Shown piece after piece: positions 1-5,279 of a stretch of DNA of 11,510 bases. Positions within the stretch are counted from its first letter, which is position 1, and each line of letters begins with the position of its first letter. Source of the DNA: Magnetococcales bacterium. Lineage in GTDB: Bacteria; Pseudomonadota; Magnetococcia; Magnetococcales; JADFWU01. A program made the position numbers and the translations under genes. The notes below the pieces were generated by a model. It had not been told where the DNA came from. It saw only the letters and a program-made list of their open reading frames with translations, and searched no databases. The stretch is from assembly GCA_015234045.1 (NCBI GenBank), contig JADFWU010000073.1:1-11510 (forward strand). Reading direction: 5' to 3'.

Positions 1-2
1 CC

Positions 3-161
3 GCGAATGGCGCGGAATTAAGCGCGATAATGCAAGCAGGCCGATGGAAAAGCCCGACCATGCCAGCACGCTATAGCGAACGCCTCTCAGCCGGGAAAGG
101 TGCGGTGGCTCAACTGTATCAGAAGGGTGGATATGGTGGTCTATTGGAGAAGGGTGAATGA
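3..161 (+). CDS. Tyrosine recombinase/integrase, C-terminal fragment (5' part outside window)
   Basis: This is the 3' end of a gene that enters from the left edge; 52 codons and a TGA stop are visible. The fragment contains the end of a tyrosine recombinase catalytic domain: a GRWKSPTMPARYSE segment with the H/W-position tryptophan (fragment residue 15) and, nine residues later, the nucleophilic tyrosine (residue 24, bases 72-74). It then has a 28-residue tail. In this family that tyrosine attacks the DNA and forms a covalent 3'-phosphotyrosyl link during site-specific recombination. The upstream R-H-R catalytic residues are outside the window. The gene points toward the tRNA-Glu 3' fragment at 1234-1282, which fits an island integrase lying beside its attachment site. 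The family call is firm; the exact subtype and whether the full gene is intact cannot be judged. Confidence 0.85.
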   Translation, partial: ANGAELSAIMQAGRWKSPTMPARYSERLSAGKGAVAQLYQKGGYGGLLEKGE

Positions 162-183
162 GGTTTAAACGAACCCACAACCA

Positions 184-308
184 TCATTCATCAAAGTTAT
201 TCAGAACGGACGTTTAGTCCATGGTTTGGCTATAGCCATCTCCAGCGCTGGCCAGATCTGCTTAACCTGGTCCTGGAAATCGGACATCTTCATTTATTTG
301 ATGAATGA
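184..308. repeat. Perfect 12-bp inverted repeat around a 30-codon open frame
   Basis: TCATTCATCAAA at 184-195 is exactly repeated in inverted orientation at 297-308. The 101 bases between the arms almost exactly contain a minus-strand ATG open frame (201-293, 30 codons) that I do not recognise and that has only a weak GAAG ribosome-site candidate. The interval also contains a 12-bp perfect palindrome, TGGCTATAGCCA (227-238). It lies between the convergent ends of the integrase and antitoxin genes. It may be a small non-autonomous element, a recombination-accessory site or a chance structure; no function is claimed. Confidence 0.4.
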
Positions 309-317
309 AGACAACTA

Positions 318-644
318 TCACTGACTTAAAGCAATACGAACCCGCTTTAACGTCTTGCTTTTCACCTCTTTTGAGTGCTCTAGTTTGCTGATATAGGCTT
401 GGGAAACCCCCATGCGTTCAGCAAGTTCAATCTGCTTGAGACCGGCTTTTAGTCTAGCAAGAGCCACTGGATTCTGAATATAGTCAGCTGGTTCAAAATC
501 TTCATATTCATCACTCTCGCCAACAGTGATATCCAGATCTGATAGCTCATCTTCGATTTCACTTTTTAGGGCTTCAAAAACCTTTACGGGCACAAGAACA
601 TACTCGTCCTGACCGTCCATTCCTTTGATGACCTGTAAGTTCAT
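318..644 (-). CDS. Xre/HTH-type antitoxin of a RelE/ParE-like toxin-antitoxin pair
   Basis: This 108-residue protein should neutralise the toxin encoded just upstream and act as DNA-binding repressor of the pair. The C-terminal half (about residues 59-105) is an Xre/Cro-type helix-turn-helix: NPVALARLKAGLKQ, then ELAERMGVSQAYISKLE covering the turn and recognition helix. The N-terminal half (1-35) looks like a toxin-contact or dimerisation segment, joined by an acidic linker (29-52). Its ATG overlaps the toxin's TGA in an ATGA junction, so the two are translationally coupled. A GAGGAG ribosome site lies inside the toxin's last codons, ten bases before the ATG. The toxin-first order with an HTH antitoxin resembles higBA-type loci. 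A diverged remnant of a second such gene lies at 1441-1482. Whether it binds the palindrome at 903-916 is inferred. Confidence 0.85.
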   Translation of the reverse strand: MNLQVIKGMDGQDEYVLVPVKVFEALKSEIEDELSDLDITVGESDEYEDFEPADYIQNPVALARLKAGLKQIELAERMGVSQAYISKLEHSKEVKSKTLKRVRIALSQ

Positions 645-901
645 TTGTACACATCTCCTCTGGACCGTATACGTTCGATAGCGATGATTTTCACAGCGTC
701 CTGACGGTCATAGATCACACGCCATCCACCAACCCTCAGCCGGTACAAATCTGTTCCCGTCAGAGACTTGGTATCCAGTGTGATGGAATCTGGATCTTGT
801 CCAAGCTCCATGATTTTATCAACGATCCGAAGCCGTGTTTTTGATGTCAGATTCTGAAGCTTACGTTTGGCTTCTCGTCGGATTTTTATTGAATAGGACA
901 T
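641..901 (-). CDS. RelE/ParE-superfamily toxin
   Basis: This 86-residue basic protein has the RelE/ParE fold pattern: an N-terminal beta strand (MSYSIKIRREAKRKL), two helices (8-36), then the diagnostic C-terminal sheet LYRLRVGGWRVIYDRQ followed by AVKIIAIERIRSRGDVYK. RelE-like members cleave mRNA on the ribosome using arginines and lysines in these strands; ParE-like members poison gyrase. The basic residues R54, R56, R61, R77, R79 and R81 are compatible with an RNase, but the activity class is not settled by sequence. It is the first gene of a two-gene operon with the HTH antitoxin. No Shine-Dalgarno sequence precedes its ATG, and the predicted promoter would start transcription at about the A of the ATG (see the promoter entry). 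The small size, coupling and location inside an integrated element support a stabilising toxin-antitoxin locus. Confidence 0.87.
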   Translation of the reverse strand: MSYSIKIRREAKRKLQNLTSKTRLRIVDKIMELGQDPDSITLDTKSLTGTDLYRLRVGGWRVIYDRQDAVKIIAIERIRSRGDVYK

Positions 902-937
902 GGTTATATATATAACACTTGCCAGTTATATATACAA
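902..937 (-). promoter_or_regulatory. Predicted toxin-antitoxin promoter and palindromic operator
   Basis: On the minus strand, TTGTAT (932-937), 17 bases, then TATATA (909-914) form a plausible -35/-10 pair. The -10 end lies only seven bases before the toxin ATG, so the transcript would be leaderless or nearly so. The -10 sits inside a perfect 14-bp palindrome, GTTATATATATAAC (903-916), and a related GTTATATATAC lies at 925-935. Such repeated palindromes over the core promoter are the expected operator of an HTH antitoxin. A similar GTATATATAAAC occurs at 1151-1162. The boxes are seen; repressor binding and the start point are inferred. Confidence 0.5.
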
Positions 938-1233
938 TCAGCATATCAGCCGCATAATCAATCAATAGCAATTTAGCTATGAACAATCAGGCAGCTATGA
1001 AACCCTAGTCTTTGTCTATCATAATCTGTCAGGAGCTTTTTCAACTTTCGATTCACGGCCACCTTATCGAACCCTATAGCCACCAAACAATAACACCACC
1101 CCTGCAAAGGGTGGTGAATAGTCGGTTTTGCTCTTTACATCACAGGTCAAGTATATATAAACGATGTTTACTTGTGATCCTTGAAACGTTACCACTTGCC
1201 CGTCGCAAGCCAATTGATTTCATTAACTGAATT
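938..1233. other. Non-coding interval between the toxin promoter and the tRNA fragment
   Basis: No credible gene is present; the longest open frame (1012-1230, +) begins with TTG, lacks a ribosome site and resembles nothing I know. The stretch holds a stem-loop (1094-1116) and an inverted repeat CAAGTA...TACTTG (1148-1153 and 1169-1174) around a GTATATATAAAC motif. As the segment between an integrase gene and the recombination core, it is where integrase arm-type and excisionase sites would be expected, but I cannot identify any with certainty. Confidence 0.4.
1094..1116. repeat. 8-bp perfect stem-loop
   Basis: CACCACCC (1094-1101) and GGGTGGTG (1109-1116) form a perfect 8-bp GC-rich stem with a 7-base loop. 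There is no clean run of T residues directly after the stem on either strand (TTTT appears only after GAATAGTCGG on the plus strand), so it is a poor intrinsic terminator. It may be a protein-binding or recombination site. Confidence 0.5.
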
Positions 1234-1282
1234 CTGGCCTCTCACGCCGGCAACAGGGGTTCGAATCCCCTTGGGGACGCCA
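1234..1282 (+). tRNA. tRNA-Glu(CTC) 3' fragment, probable integration attachment site
   Basis: The fragment has a complete anticodon arm: stem CTGGC/GCCGG (one T-G pair) and loop CTCTCAC with anticodon CTC at 1241-1243. It continues through a variable region, a full T-arm (AGGGG / TTCGAAT / CCCCT), the 3' acceptor strand TGGGGAC, discriminator G and an encoded CCA ending at 1282. The acceptor and T-arm match the familiar bacterial tRNA-Glu pattern. The D-arm and 5' acceptor (expected near 1208) are absent; the bases there do not fold or match. A tRNA 3' half without its 5' half is the typical product of tyrosine-recombinase integration into a tRNA gene. With this orientation, the element lies to the left and the intact gene at its other end. 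It is not a functional tRNA. Confidence 0.85.
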
Positions 1283-1290
1283 TAAATCAA

Positions 1291-1440
1291 TCACTTAAAA
1301 AGAATCCTTTGCGATGCCCTTCTAGCGGCTCTCTGATCAGGCTTCACATACACATCATAGCTTTGGATCTGGATTTGTTCCCACTCTTCAGACAATGCGG
1401 ACACTTTCTTTTCAGCGGCTTGTTTATCAGTCCATCGTGA
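1291..1440 (-). pseudogene. Unrecognised 49-codon open frame without a start codon (possible gene remnant)
   Basis: In the minus frame directly following the TAA of the antitoxin remnant, 49 codons remain open to a TGA stop at 1291-1293. The predicted peptide is charged and looks protein-like (RWTDKQAAEKKVSALSEEW early on, ending RRASQRILFK), with helix-prone composition, but it has no ATG; an internal GTG or TTG is the only possible start. I do not recognise a family. Its position between a tRNA fragment and a broken antitoxin gene suggests debris from rearrangement. It could equally be a chance open frame. Confidence 0.25.
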
Positions 1441-1494
1441 TTACTGACTTAAAGCAATTTGAACCTGCTTTAATGTCTGTTGGTGGCCTGACAG
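1441..1494 (-). pseudogene. Remnant of a second Xre-type antitoxin gene (C-terminal codons only)
   Basis: The minus strand reads HQQTLKQVQIALSQ followed by TAA. The intact antitoxin at 318-644 ends KSKTLKRVRIALSQ followed by TGA. The last eleven codons thus encode TLKxVxIALSQ in both with only two changes, while the DNA has diverged at several positions, so this is an old paralogue and not a fresh duplication. Upstream in the same frame a stop occurs within 18 codons and no helix-turn-helix can be read in any frame between here and the fic gene. No toxin relic was recognised. Confidence 0.5.
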
Positions 1495-1558
1495 TCATCC
1501 AGTCTTGAAAAGCTGAAAGCTCAGGAGTTCCTTCACGCCCCAAGACCCTAGAAAGACA

Positions 1559-2722
1559 CTAGCCTGATCGCATTTTCATTGGATAGAGCTTTGGAAACCA
1601 ATCATCCAAGACATCTACCGGGAACCCTAATCTCAAAGGTTTTCTTGGTCCTTCAGTACGCAACAAACCAAGTGCCAACAACTTATTAACAACGTTTCTA
1701 GCATGGCGCATTTGAAGACCTGTCAGATTTGCCACATCACTGCGTCTGATTTCACCAGCAAATAAGACCTCACGTAATACACGATTGGTCCCCTTTGGTA
1801 CTGCATTCTGCTGTACATATCGATCAATACGCTCTGCCAGTCCTGCCGGGTCAAGTAGTTCCCCCATGAAAACCACTTGATCAATAGCTGTTTCCAACAT
1901 GAACTGACTGAATACATTAAGCTGCTTTAGAGACAAATGCCCCCGGCCATCCAGGTCTCCTTGACGTGGCATATCTGCCCCCATCAACAACTCCTTGTAT
2001 CTTTTCTCCTGACGTGCAAGCCCTCGTGAAACTGACCATAGACCACTTCCAACTTCGCACTCTTTTAAAATTGCATGGGTCATTAGCCGAGCCACTCTAC
2101 CGTTACCATCCAAAAATGGATGAATCCATAATAATCTATGGTGTGCGGCTGGAATGGCCTTAATACGATCCAATGTTGAACCGTGGGAATACACATCCTG
2201 AAAGCGTCTCATGAATCGGTCTATGCTTTCAGGAGCAATACCAATATGTCCACCCACCCGAACATCCTTTTTTCTGAATGCACCGGGAATTATCTCTACT
2301 CTTTCTCCAGTCTCTGGGTTTTCAACCCACCTTAAGCTATCTGGAAGGTGCGCATAAAACTCTCTATGCACCCACTTTAGACACTCAGGACTGGTGGGCG
2401 CATAAGGCAAGGGGTATTCATCAATCAATGCTTGAACGTGAATATGCGCATTCGCTTCCAACTGAAGATCCCGTTGTTTTTGATCCAGGGAATAGTCATC
2501 AGACAATGCCCGATCAATATCTACAGGATGTGTGTTATGCCCCTCAATCAAGTTGCTATAGTAGCAGTTCATTGAGCGTACTATCCCGGCAACAGAGCGT
2601 GCCACTGTTTGATTTAATCGCCCTGCCAGAGTGGAGGCCTGTTGGACTAACTCAAAGGTCAGATCATCCAATTCCTTCGATTGGGTTGGAACCATTGGTT
2701 CCATCAATGATGTGCTTTGCAT
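1559..2722 (-). CDS. Class II Fic domain protein with C-terminal winged-helix region
   Basis: Fic enzymes usually transfer AMP from ATP to a hydroxyl side chain of a target protein. This 387-residue protein has the full active-site motif HPFLDGNGRVAR (residues 201-212), with catalytic H201 and the phosphate-binding GNGR. An N-terminal inhibitory helix motif SNLIEG (56-61) matches the (S/T)xxxE(G/N) consensus, with E60 as the obstructing glutamate, which places it in the self-inhibited class II group. The segment 145-165 (IPGAFRKKDVRVGG) is the target-docking flap typical of the family. Residues ~305-387 look like a winged helix (SDVANLTGLQMRHARNVVNKLLALGLL). No antitoxin partner is encoded nearby. 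The ATG at 2722 has no clear Shine-Dalgarno sequence and overlaps a copy of a 13-bp repeat; M7 is an alternative start. The target protein is unknown. Confidence 0.9.
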   Translation of the reverse strand: MQSTSLMEPMVPTQSKELDDLTFELVQQASTLAGRLNQTVARSVAGIVRSMNCYYSNLIEGHNTHPVDIDRALSDDYSLDQKQRDLQLEANAHIHVQALIDEYPLPYAPTSPECLKWVHREFYAHLPDSLRWVENPETGERVEIIPGAFRKKDVRVGGHIGIAPESIDRFMRRFQDVYSHGSTLDRIKAIPAAHHRLLWIHPFLDGNGRVARLMTHAILKECEVGSGLWSVSRGLARQEKRYKELLMGADMPRQGDLDGRGHLSLKQLNVFSQFMLETAIDQVVFMGELLDPAGLAERIDRYVQQNAVPKGTNRVLREVLFAGEIRRSDVANLTGLQMRHARNVVNKLLALGLLRTEGPRKPLRLGFPVDVLDDWFPKLYPMKMRSG

Positions 2723-2746
2723 TGCCGGTCATTATTGCCTGTTTAT
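2721..2746. promoter_or_regulatory. Two degenerate 13-bp repeat copies overlapping the fic start codon
   Basis: ATTGCCGGTCATT (2721-2733) and ATTGCCTGTTTAT (2734-2746) are adjacent, in 13-bp register, and match the unit ATTGCCGGTTGAT of the upstream array. The first overlaps the fic ATG. A DNA-binding protein that recognises the array, possibly the winged-helix tail of Fic itself, could block fic expression here; that is inference. Confidence 0.45.
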
Positions 2747-2802
2747 AGAGTTGATTTATTCTTCATAATATCAGCAATGTATATCGACATGCACGGCCTA
2801 TG

Positions 2803-2862
2803 ATTGCCGGTTGATATTGCCGGTTGATATTGCCGGTTGATATTGCCGGTTGATATTGCCGG
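2803..2862. repeat. Tandem 13-bp repeat array upstream of fic (4.6 units)
   Basis: Four perfect copies of ATTGCCGGTTGAT occur head to tail (2803, 2816, 2829 and 2842), followed by a partial ATTGCCGG at 2855-2862. No interruption or variation is present. The array ends 81 bases before the fic ATG on the minus strand, and two decayed units lie at the start codon. Iteron-like spacing of a little over one helical turn suggests operator or protein-binding sites. A replication-iteron role is unlikely since no Rep gene or AT-rich origin is adjacent. Perfect tandem identity would also permit slipped-strand copy-number change. Confidence 0.85.
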
Positions 2863-3022
2863 AATTTTTCCCTGTATTATCCACTGAATTATTCGATAGT
2901 ATGAGAGTGAAAAGCACGGGATAGAGCATATTTAGAAGTGGAGCAAGTGGCTATTTACCCACCATGATCTGTGGAGTCATCTCCAAGTCGTTCATATCCC
3001 GGATAATGGCTGTATTGTAGGC
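2863..3022. other. Intergenic region with possible DUF433-like N-terminal remnant
   Basis: No intact gene is present. On the minus strand, 2951-2995 reads MNDLEMTPQIMVGK and then TAG. This resembles the opening of small DUF433-family proteins (VapB-like antitoxin partners), which typically continue KPVIKGTRI, but here the frame stops. A GATAAT hexamer preceded by TG (minus strand, about 2878-2883) could be a -10 for fic, although no good -35 is visible. Confidence 0.3.
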
Positions 3023-3532
3023 TTAATGCATAGAAGTACCACCCATCAAGCGACTCTCTGGTTTCATGAACGGAGGAACCCGTCTTCGACTCCATTTTGC
3101 GGATCCCTTTCTAGCAAATGACGATTTTTCAGCTCGGTAGTAGCGACGGTATGCTTCAACAACATCATCAGAACGATACTGCTCTGGCATGGCCTGAGGC
3201 GGATCACGCCACTCTTCGTCCGGGATAGGTGGGTATTCTGGTAATGTCGAGATAACCGTCTGACATTTGTGAATCTTGCCAAATCGATAGGTATACTCAT
3301 CACACAATACGCTTCCGAAACGGTAAGTCCAACGGTAGTGCCGCAGGCTGTCACCAACCCAGAGCACGGAGGGGTGGTTGGCATGTGTTAAACGGTAAGG
3401 GGCTTCCACGCCATAACGCCACAGAACAGAGCAGAGAATCTGCGTTGTCTCCAACACCATTTTCACCACATGCTGATCTGAATGGTAACGAACAGCACGT
3501 TGGATATCACGGTCCAGGTAGAAGATATTCAT
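3023..3532 (-). CDS. Conserved uncharacterised protein (phage/virus-associated family)
   Basis: This 169-residue protein carries a conserved motif pattern I recognise from uncharacterised proteins of tailed phages, algal viruses and some bacteria: MNIFYLDRD at the N-terminus, YHSDQHVVKMVLETTQIL (16-33), a THANHPSVLWV segment (48-58), DEYTYRFGKIHK (78-89) and a C-terminal AMPEQYRSDD...AYRRYYRAEK block. The invariant-looking H, D, K and E residues (H17, D19, H21, K24, E28, H49, H52) would suit a metal-binding or catalytic site, but no biochemical function is known to me. No signal peptide or membrane segment is seen, so it should be cytoplasmic. It begins 39 bp after the sulfotransferase gene on the same strand and could be co-transcribed. 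The ribosome site is weak (GGAG, 14 bases upstream). Viral relatives hint at horizontal transfer. Confidence 0.75.
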   Translation of the reverse strand: MNIFYLDRDIQRAVRYHSDQHVVKMVLETTQILCSVLWRYGVEAPYRLTHANHPSVLWVGDSLRHYRWTYRFGSVLCDEYTYRFGKIHKCQTVISTLPEYPPIPDEEWRDPPQAMPEQYRSDDVVEAYRRYYRAEKSSFARKGSAKWSRRRVPPFMKPESRLMGGTSMH

Positions 3533-3571
3533 GTATTCTACCCATGCTCCAGATTTGTTTGACTTGCCACA

Positions 3572-5191
3572 TCATAGGGTATTGGGAAGTCGGAAGCTTG
3601 GCGTGTTAACGATGGGATGTCGTGCAATTGTTTCGAGAAAAGCGTGTTCTTTTTCTGTGCTCCATAACTGGTCATCGCACTGATCATGGCGGTCTTTAGC
3701 CAATGGTGATGCGCTTTGGGAATCTCGGTTGAGAATGGCAGATAATTTTTCCATCGGTAGTGAGGGTACGCCGATCATTGCAAACAGCTTTTGCAAAGTC
3801 TCATGGGGATGTTCCAGCAGTGATTCATATCGGATCGGAATGAGCGGAACGCCGCTTTGTTGGGCTTGCTGTGCTTGAGCCATGTTTGAAGCCCAAGCCT
3901 GGGCCATGTTTTCCGGGTTGTTATGATACCAGTTACGGGTAACAGAACATCTCCATGGGCGGGCATCTCGATACATATAAAGGATGTGCGCGTCCGGTCT
4001 GCTGCGATGATAGAGAGATATCAGTGGGGTGACATGACTGCGAAATTTGACTAGAAATCCTTGAGATGCGTATTGGTTAACGGCAGCTTGATCAAGGGTT
4101 AGGCAACTTTGAATCAGGGGTTTTAGCTGGCTGTCCAGAAGAGATCCATAGCGTTGACGGACCATAGCAATATTGGTATGCGCGTCTGGTTCTGACAGCG
4201 CAACAAAATCAGGAATGGCACGAAAAATTTGATTGACCAGCGTTGAACCACAACGACCCATTGAGAAAAGAAAAATCACTTTACCTGATGATTTTGGCGC
4301 GGCTTTAGCCCATTCATTCAGTTGAGAAAAGGGCGTAGCAATCAACTGTTTAGTTTGGTGATATTGAGGTAAATAGTGAAATGTGGCTTCTTGCAAAGTT
4401 TGCCATTTTGCACCACGGGTTAATAGAGCAATTTCAGACTGAAAATCAAGACAATAAACACTTAAGTCCTGTTCTTGCCATGGCCGATTAATAACCGTCT
4501 GTTCCATAATTTCAAAAACAAACTGATGACTTTCCGATGGGGCTGTCTCCTCTTTTCGTGCACCAATCAAAGGGGTCAATATTGTCGTTTGCGTTATCTT
4601 CTTCAGCATGGCCGACGCGGCCTGATCGGGCAGACCACTCTTACGCTGCACAATAAAGCCATCAATGCCTAAATGTGTGATGGTGAACAGTCCGGCTTTT
4701 TCATAATAGGCAAGTAGAAGACGTAGTTCATCTTGCTGCAATGACTCAATAACCGCCAACACCCCATTATCAGCAAGCTTACAGAAAAAAATCTCAATTT
4801 CTCGACGTAATTGAAGAGAATCTTTAACACCCTGAATGACCAACCAGTGTAATTGGCGCTCTGGAATCACAGAGGAAAATTCAAAAGGAATACCTTGCCA
4901 CATGGTCACCTGCTTAGTGGTCATAGGCTCATGGAAATAGTGGGTTACTGCTTGTGGAACGCCTTCAAACCATGGATCAATCAGCACAAGTTTCTTTGGG
5001 GACAGTTTGTTATAAAGCTGTTGTATAACGGTGCTGTGCCCAGGGTAGATATGAGCTCCAAAACTATTTGTAGGCAAGGCACTTAAGAGCGCATTCAACA
5101 TATTGAACCATCCCTGGAGCATGAGACCATATTTTTCCGTGGCCCTTATTAGGGTACGGTGATATTCACTTAATTTTGGTTGAGAAAGCAA
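3572..5191 (-). CDS. Methyltransferase-like / sulfotransferase two-domain protein
   Basis: The 539-residue product appears to join two units. Residues ~300-525 form a sulfotransferase domain: the 5'-phosphosulfate loop FLFSMGRCGSTLVNQ (around 308-322), the 3'-phosphate region LYMYRDARPWRCS (404-416, with R408 and S416), and the C-terminal YESLLEHPHETLQKLFAMIGVP block. Such enzymes move sulfate from PAPS to a hydroxyl or amine acceptor. Residues ~40-185 look like a degenerate Rossmann methyltransferase: GAHIYPGHSTVIQQLY, then KKLVLIDPW (beta-2 acidic end), a VLAVIES strand and a final FIVQRK strand. A clear SAM-binding GxGxG is missing, so this half may be non-catalytic. The start shown is TTG, directly beside a dispersed repeat (5197-5242); no ATG lies upstream before a stop, and M24 is an alternative start. 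The acceptor is unknown; cell-surface glycan or lipid modification is a guess. Confidence 0.75.
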   Translation of the reverse strand: MLSQPKLSEYHRTLIRATEKYGLMLQGWFNMLNALLSALPTNSFGAHIYPGHSTVIQQLYNKLSPKKLVLIDPWFEGVPQAVTHYFHEPMTTKQVTMWQGIPFEFSSVIPERQLHWLVIQGVKDSLQLRREIEIFFCKLADNGVLAVIESLQQDELRLLLAYYEKAGLFTITHLGIDGFIVQRKSGLPDQAASAMLKKITQTTILTPLIGARKEETAPSESHQFVFEIMEQTVINRPWQEQDLSVYCLDFQSEIALLTRGAKWQTLQEATFHYLPQYHQTKQLIATPFSQLNEWAKAAPKSSGKVIFLFSMGRCGSTLVNQIFRAIPDFVALSEPDAHTNIAMVRQRYGSLLDSQLKPLIQSCLTLDQAAVNQYASQGFLVKFRSHVTPLISLYHRSRPDAHILYMYRDARPWRCSVTRNWYHNNPENMAQAWASNMAQAQQAQQSGVPLIPIRYESLLEHPHETLQKLFAMIGVPSLPMEKLSAILNRDSQSASPLAKDRHDQCDDQLWSTEKEHAFLETIARHPIVNTPSFRLPNTL

Positions 5192-5196
5192 ATAAA

Positions 5197-5242
5197 CCGA
5201 ACAACCATCCGCTGAAGCGGGTAGGTTCCTATTGGCAGACTG
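5197..5242. repeat. Dispersed repeat, copy A
   Basis: This 46-bp segment aligns with 10188-10232 at 37 of 46 columns, including GAACAACCA, CGCTGAA and TATTG blocks. It contains a small perfect hairpin CCGCTgaAGCGG (5209-5220). It separates the sulfotransferase TTG start from the terminator-like hairpin of the pump gene. It is likely a genome-wide interspersed repeat. It lacks the TATGCGAAGCAGATCATCA tail found in the other copies. Confidence 0.6.
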
Positions 5243-5249
5243 AAAACCC

Positions 5250-5271
5250 CGATACCGGCTAAAGCCGATCG
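5250..5271 (-). terminator. Terminator-like hairpin after the cation efflux gene
   Basis: On the minus strand, CGAT-CGGCT-tt-AGCCG-gt-ATCG forms a 9-bp stem with a 2-base bulge, followed by GGGGTTTTCA. It starts nine bases after the pump's TGA. The T-run is short, so termination may be partial and leave some read-through to the sulfotransferase gene. Confidence 0.45.
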
Positions 5272-5279
5272 AGCATCCC

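Noticed and set aside
1012-1230. 72-codon plus-strand frame ahead of the tRNA fragment
   Set aside because: It starts with TTG, has no ribosome site, overlaps the stem-loop and probable integrase-site region, and the peptide resembles no family.
1234-1282. Intact functional tRNA
   Set aside because: The D-arm and 5' acceptor strand are missing; the upstream bases do not pair with TGGGGAC.
1433-1558. In-frame continuation past the fic TAG stop for about 42 codons, suggesting stop-codon readthrough
   Set aside because: The Fic protein already has a normal length and complete domains. The extension overlaps the antitoxin relic in another frame and shows no recognisable domain.
2278-2748. 156-codon plus-strand frame inside fic
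   Set aside because: It is antisense to a gene with intact Fic catalytic and inhibitory motifs and has no protein-like features of its own.
2803-2862. CRISPR array or plasmid replication iterons
   Set aside because: The units are only 13 bp with no spacers, and there is no cas or rep gene and no adjacent AT-rich origin-like sequence.
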